From NCBI GenBank assembly GCA_025093555.1, contig JAIWNF010000034.1:534556-598555 (forward strand): DNA of 64,000 nt, given 5' to 3'. Under the pieces are notes generated by a model. That model had not been told where the DNA came from. It saw nothing but the letters and a program-made list of their open reading frames with translations, and made no database searches. Positions within the stretch are counted from its first letter, which is position 1; each line of letters opens with the position of its first letter. Position numbers and translations under genes: made by a program. This document shows, piece by piece, positions 62,189-64,000 of the stretch. The stretch comes from Circinella umbellata. Lineage: Eukaryota; Mucoromycota; Mucoromycetes; Mucorales; Lichtheimiaceae.

Positions 62189-63672
62189 CAACAGCAATAT
62201 GCTCGTTGAATCAATATCTAGGTTGTATATATATGTAAAAATTACATCGATGTTATGATTTTCTTCGGTTTTTTTTTTTCATCTACCACACATGTAGAAA
62301 TTATTATTACTATTACTATATATCCCTACAATTTTATACACCATATCGCAACATTATATCGCACTCACATACAAACATATAGTTATTTATCAGTGCCGTT
62401 ATGTAAATACATCTTCTATACACAAATACATTAGTAAAAAAATGAATCTATAGTACTTAGTACATCAGAAGCATTTACTTTAGCTTTCAACACGTTCGAT
62501 ATATATTAATATCTGTTTCCTATTATTGACTTTATTTTTTTAAAAAGAAAAGATTATGACTTTTATTTTATTTACTTTTAGATTCTATTTAGGCGTCGAT
62601 ATGGTTCAGTTTAGTCGTATTCTCTTCAAGAACTAACTTGACCGTTTGGAGAAGAGCTAAGAAAAGTTAAGAAACTGACAGTATTTAATGAAAAAAAGAA
62701 TAAAAATATTAAAATTATATCTCCTGAAAGTGTATATATCTGACCAATACAATAAGAATATGTAAAAGACTTTTTTTAAGTTTATTATATTAATATTATT
62801 ATTGTTGCATCTATAAAGTAATCATCTAAAAAAAGAACAGCTGTGTGTTAAATAGAAAGAAAAGTATTATTGTATGTTATGTTTATAAAAGAAAATATCT
62901 ATAAAGATAAGGTCAATTTGTTTTTATTATTGGATATAATAAAATAAAATATGTAACTAAAAAAATAATTGTTTATATTAGTAAAAAGTAGAAAAAATCT
63001 TTATTGCACCTTTAAAAGTAATTATCTAAATGAGAAAAAGTACTATTGTGACATCCTTAAGAGTGATTACTCTGTATCTATTTAAAAATATTTTTTTAGC
63101 TTGCAATAAGCAGAAGGTTCTATAACTAGTGAGTGACTTTAATCTTACGGCAGATTTAGGCGCAGTGGATGGGGTGATAGTTGTGATAGTAGATGCGCTT
63201 TCTATTTTTTTAATTATTTTCTTGTTTATCGGGTGTCACGTGACTAATTTTCGGGGGACAACATAAATAAAAATTGAGGAAGTATTAAAATGTATTCCCA
63301 GGCTTTAAATTAACCGCGCGCAATACCTGATAAGTGTCTCTCCTCTATGGTCTAGTTCAAAGATTATTATTTTTATTAAAGGTGAGAGTGATACTCAAGG
63401 GCAACATCCATTAGGCAATTTGCCGATCACTTTGAAATCAGGAAGAATATGTATTACAAATGTGGAGTAAAAATGAGTGTGTGACAAGCATAGGAAAACC
63501 CTTAATGGGAAGAAAAACCCAGCTGAAAAGAAGAAATGATAAATCGTGTGAGAATGTAACTATAGTAATAAAATAAGATATAAAGATAAAAATATAAAAC
63601 AAAGAGTTGCCAGTGGCAAAAAAATAAAAGTAAATCAAGAAAAAGATAATGTGGTTGCGAAGTAATAATGAA
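62189..63672. other. 1.5 kb AT-rich spacer near window end
   Basis: No coding exon recognised. A palindromic GTCACGTGAC is at about 63235-63244, an E-box-like CACGTG that could be a regulator site, but no gene start lies near it in the window. Confidence 0.45.
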
Positions 63673-64000
63673 TTAATTATTGTCTTCTGTTGATGGGGGA
63701 TCAAGAAACTCGTCAAGGACCTGCCTTGGATCGGGTTCAGGATCATATGTTTTATCTGGATGACTACAGATGTCGATATCGCGGAGAGTATGTAATAGCA
63801 ATGGCCAGGTTTGACGCCAATGACCACGCTTAAGAGATGACGGTGATTTTGGTAGTTGATTTAATATGGTATCAATTAAATGTTGATTTTCTTCAATAGG
63901 TCCAGGGAAAGTGTTTTTGAGTTGATCAATTATTGGTGCCAATAATTGACAATCGTTGATATAATGACGTCGATGGGCTTGGACTTTACCACATCGACAG
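63673..64000 (-). CDS. 3' end of gene with zinc-binding C-terminus, retrotransposon RT-like (5' truncated)
   Basis: The minus-strand frame is open from the window end to a stop at 63673. Visible ~109 residues start CRCGKVQAHRRHYINDC, a C-x-C...H...C array, then QLLAPIIDQLKNTFPGPIEE, a WRQTWPLLLHTLRDID stretch, and end PPSTEDNN. Such a Cys/His array followed by helical residues is the usual C-terminus of fungal non-LTR (LINE-type) reverse transcriptases. No reverse transcriptase core is visible because it would lie outside the window. A host gene remains possible. No poly(A) tail marks the 3' end. Confidence 0.4.
   Translation of the reverse strand, partial: CRCGKVQAHRRHYINDCQLLAPIIDQLKNTFPGPIEENQHLIDTILNQLPKSPSSLKRGHWRQTWPLLLHTLRDIDICSHPDKTYDPEPDPRQVLDEFLDPPSTEDNN

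Noticed and set aside
1..64000. CRISPR arrays, rRNA operons, prokaryotic operons
   Set aside because: Introns in nearly every gene and eukaryotic protein families; no spaced direct repeats or rRNA signature seen.

Overview
This is a 64 kb stretch of an AT-rich fungal nuclear genome. Genes are split by many short introns (mostly about 50-130 bp, GT...TAG), carry long Gln/Asn/Ser/Pro-rich tails, and are separated by AT-rich spacers full of mononucleotide and dinucleotide runs. Base composition, intron style and protein content (secreted GDSL-type phospholipase B pair, cytosolic alginate-lyase-family protein, YdcZ-type transporter) suggest an early-diverging filamentous fungus, most likely Mucoromycota/Mucorales. 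That placement is inference. I see no plasmid, phage, CRISPR, rRNA or convincing tRNA gene.

Layout. Positions 1-8000 (+ strand): the 3' end of an Asn-rich gene, a 3.9 kb gene-free region with a small inverted-repeat element, then PRL-type phosphatase, ARV1 and a half-size YdcZ/DMT transporter. 9.5-10.3 kb (-): ribosomal protein eL15, with GC-rich codons unlike its neighbours. 11-19 kb (+): a short possible gene remnant and two tandem paralogous secreted phospholipases B. 19-34.2 kb (-): NOT4 RING ubiquitin ligase, a MNR2/ALR-type CorA magnesium transporter, and RIC1, the 21-exon Golgi GEF subunit. 36-40.2 kb (+): alginate-lyase-family protein and a small coiled-coil protein. 40.2-43.2 kb (-): a HCS1/IGHMBP2-type SF1 helicase. 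45-53.7 kb (+): SLY41-like TPT transporter and a 1,015-residue secreted Ser/Thr-rich protein with an extremely acidic tail. 54-59.6 kb (-): CARM1/PRMT4-type methyltransferase and a TPX2-motif protein. 60.6-62.2 kb (+): SLC35G-like EamA transporter. 63.7-64 kb (-): the 3' end of a gene resembling a retrotransposon reverse-transcriptase C-terminus.

The genes are mainly unlinked housekeeping functions: secretory pathway and lipid homeostasis (ARV1, RIC1, SLY41, phospholipases), mRNA turnover and chromatin (NOT4, PRMT4), ion and solute transport, DNA repair. There is no operon-like logic. Every gene model was built by joining exons by eye so that frame, splice sites and family motifs agree; in the models with recognised products the summed exon lengths are multiples of three.

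Most notable: (i) the helicase P-loop can only be completed in frame through a candidate 2-nt microexon; (ii) the Ser/Thr-rich protein with ten 21-residue repeats and an Asp/Glu/Cys tail; (iii) a cytosolic alginate-lyase-fold protein in a fungus; (iv) a roughly 300 bp dispersed element present twice, 30 kb apart; (v) a GC-AG intron in ARV1.
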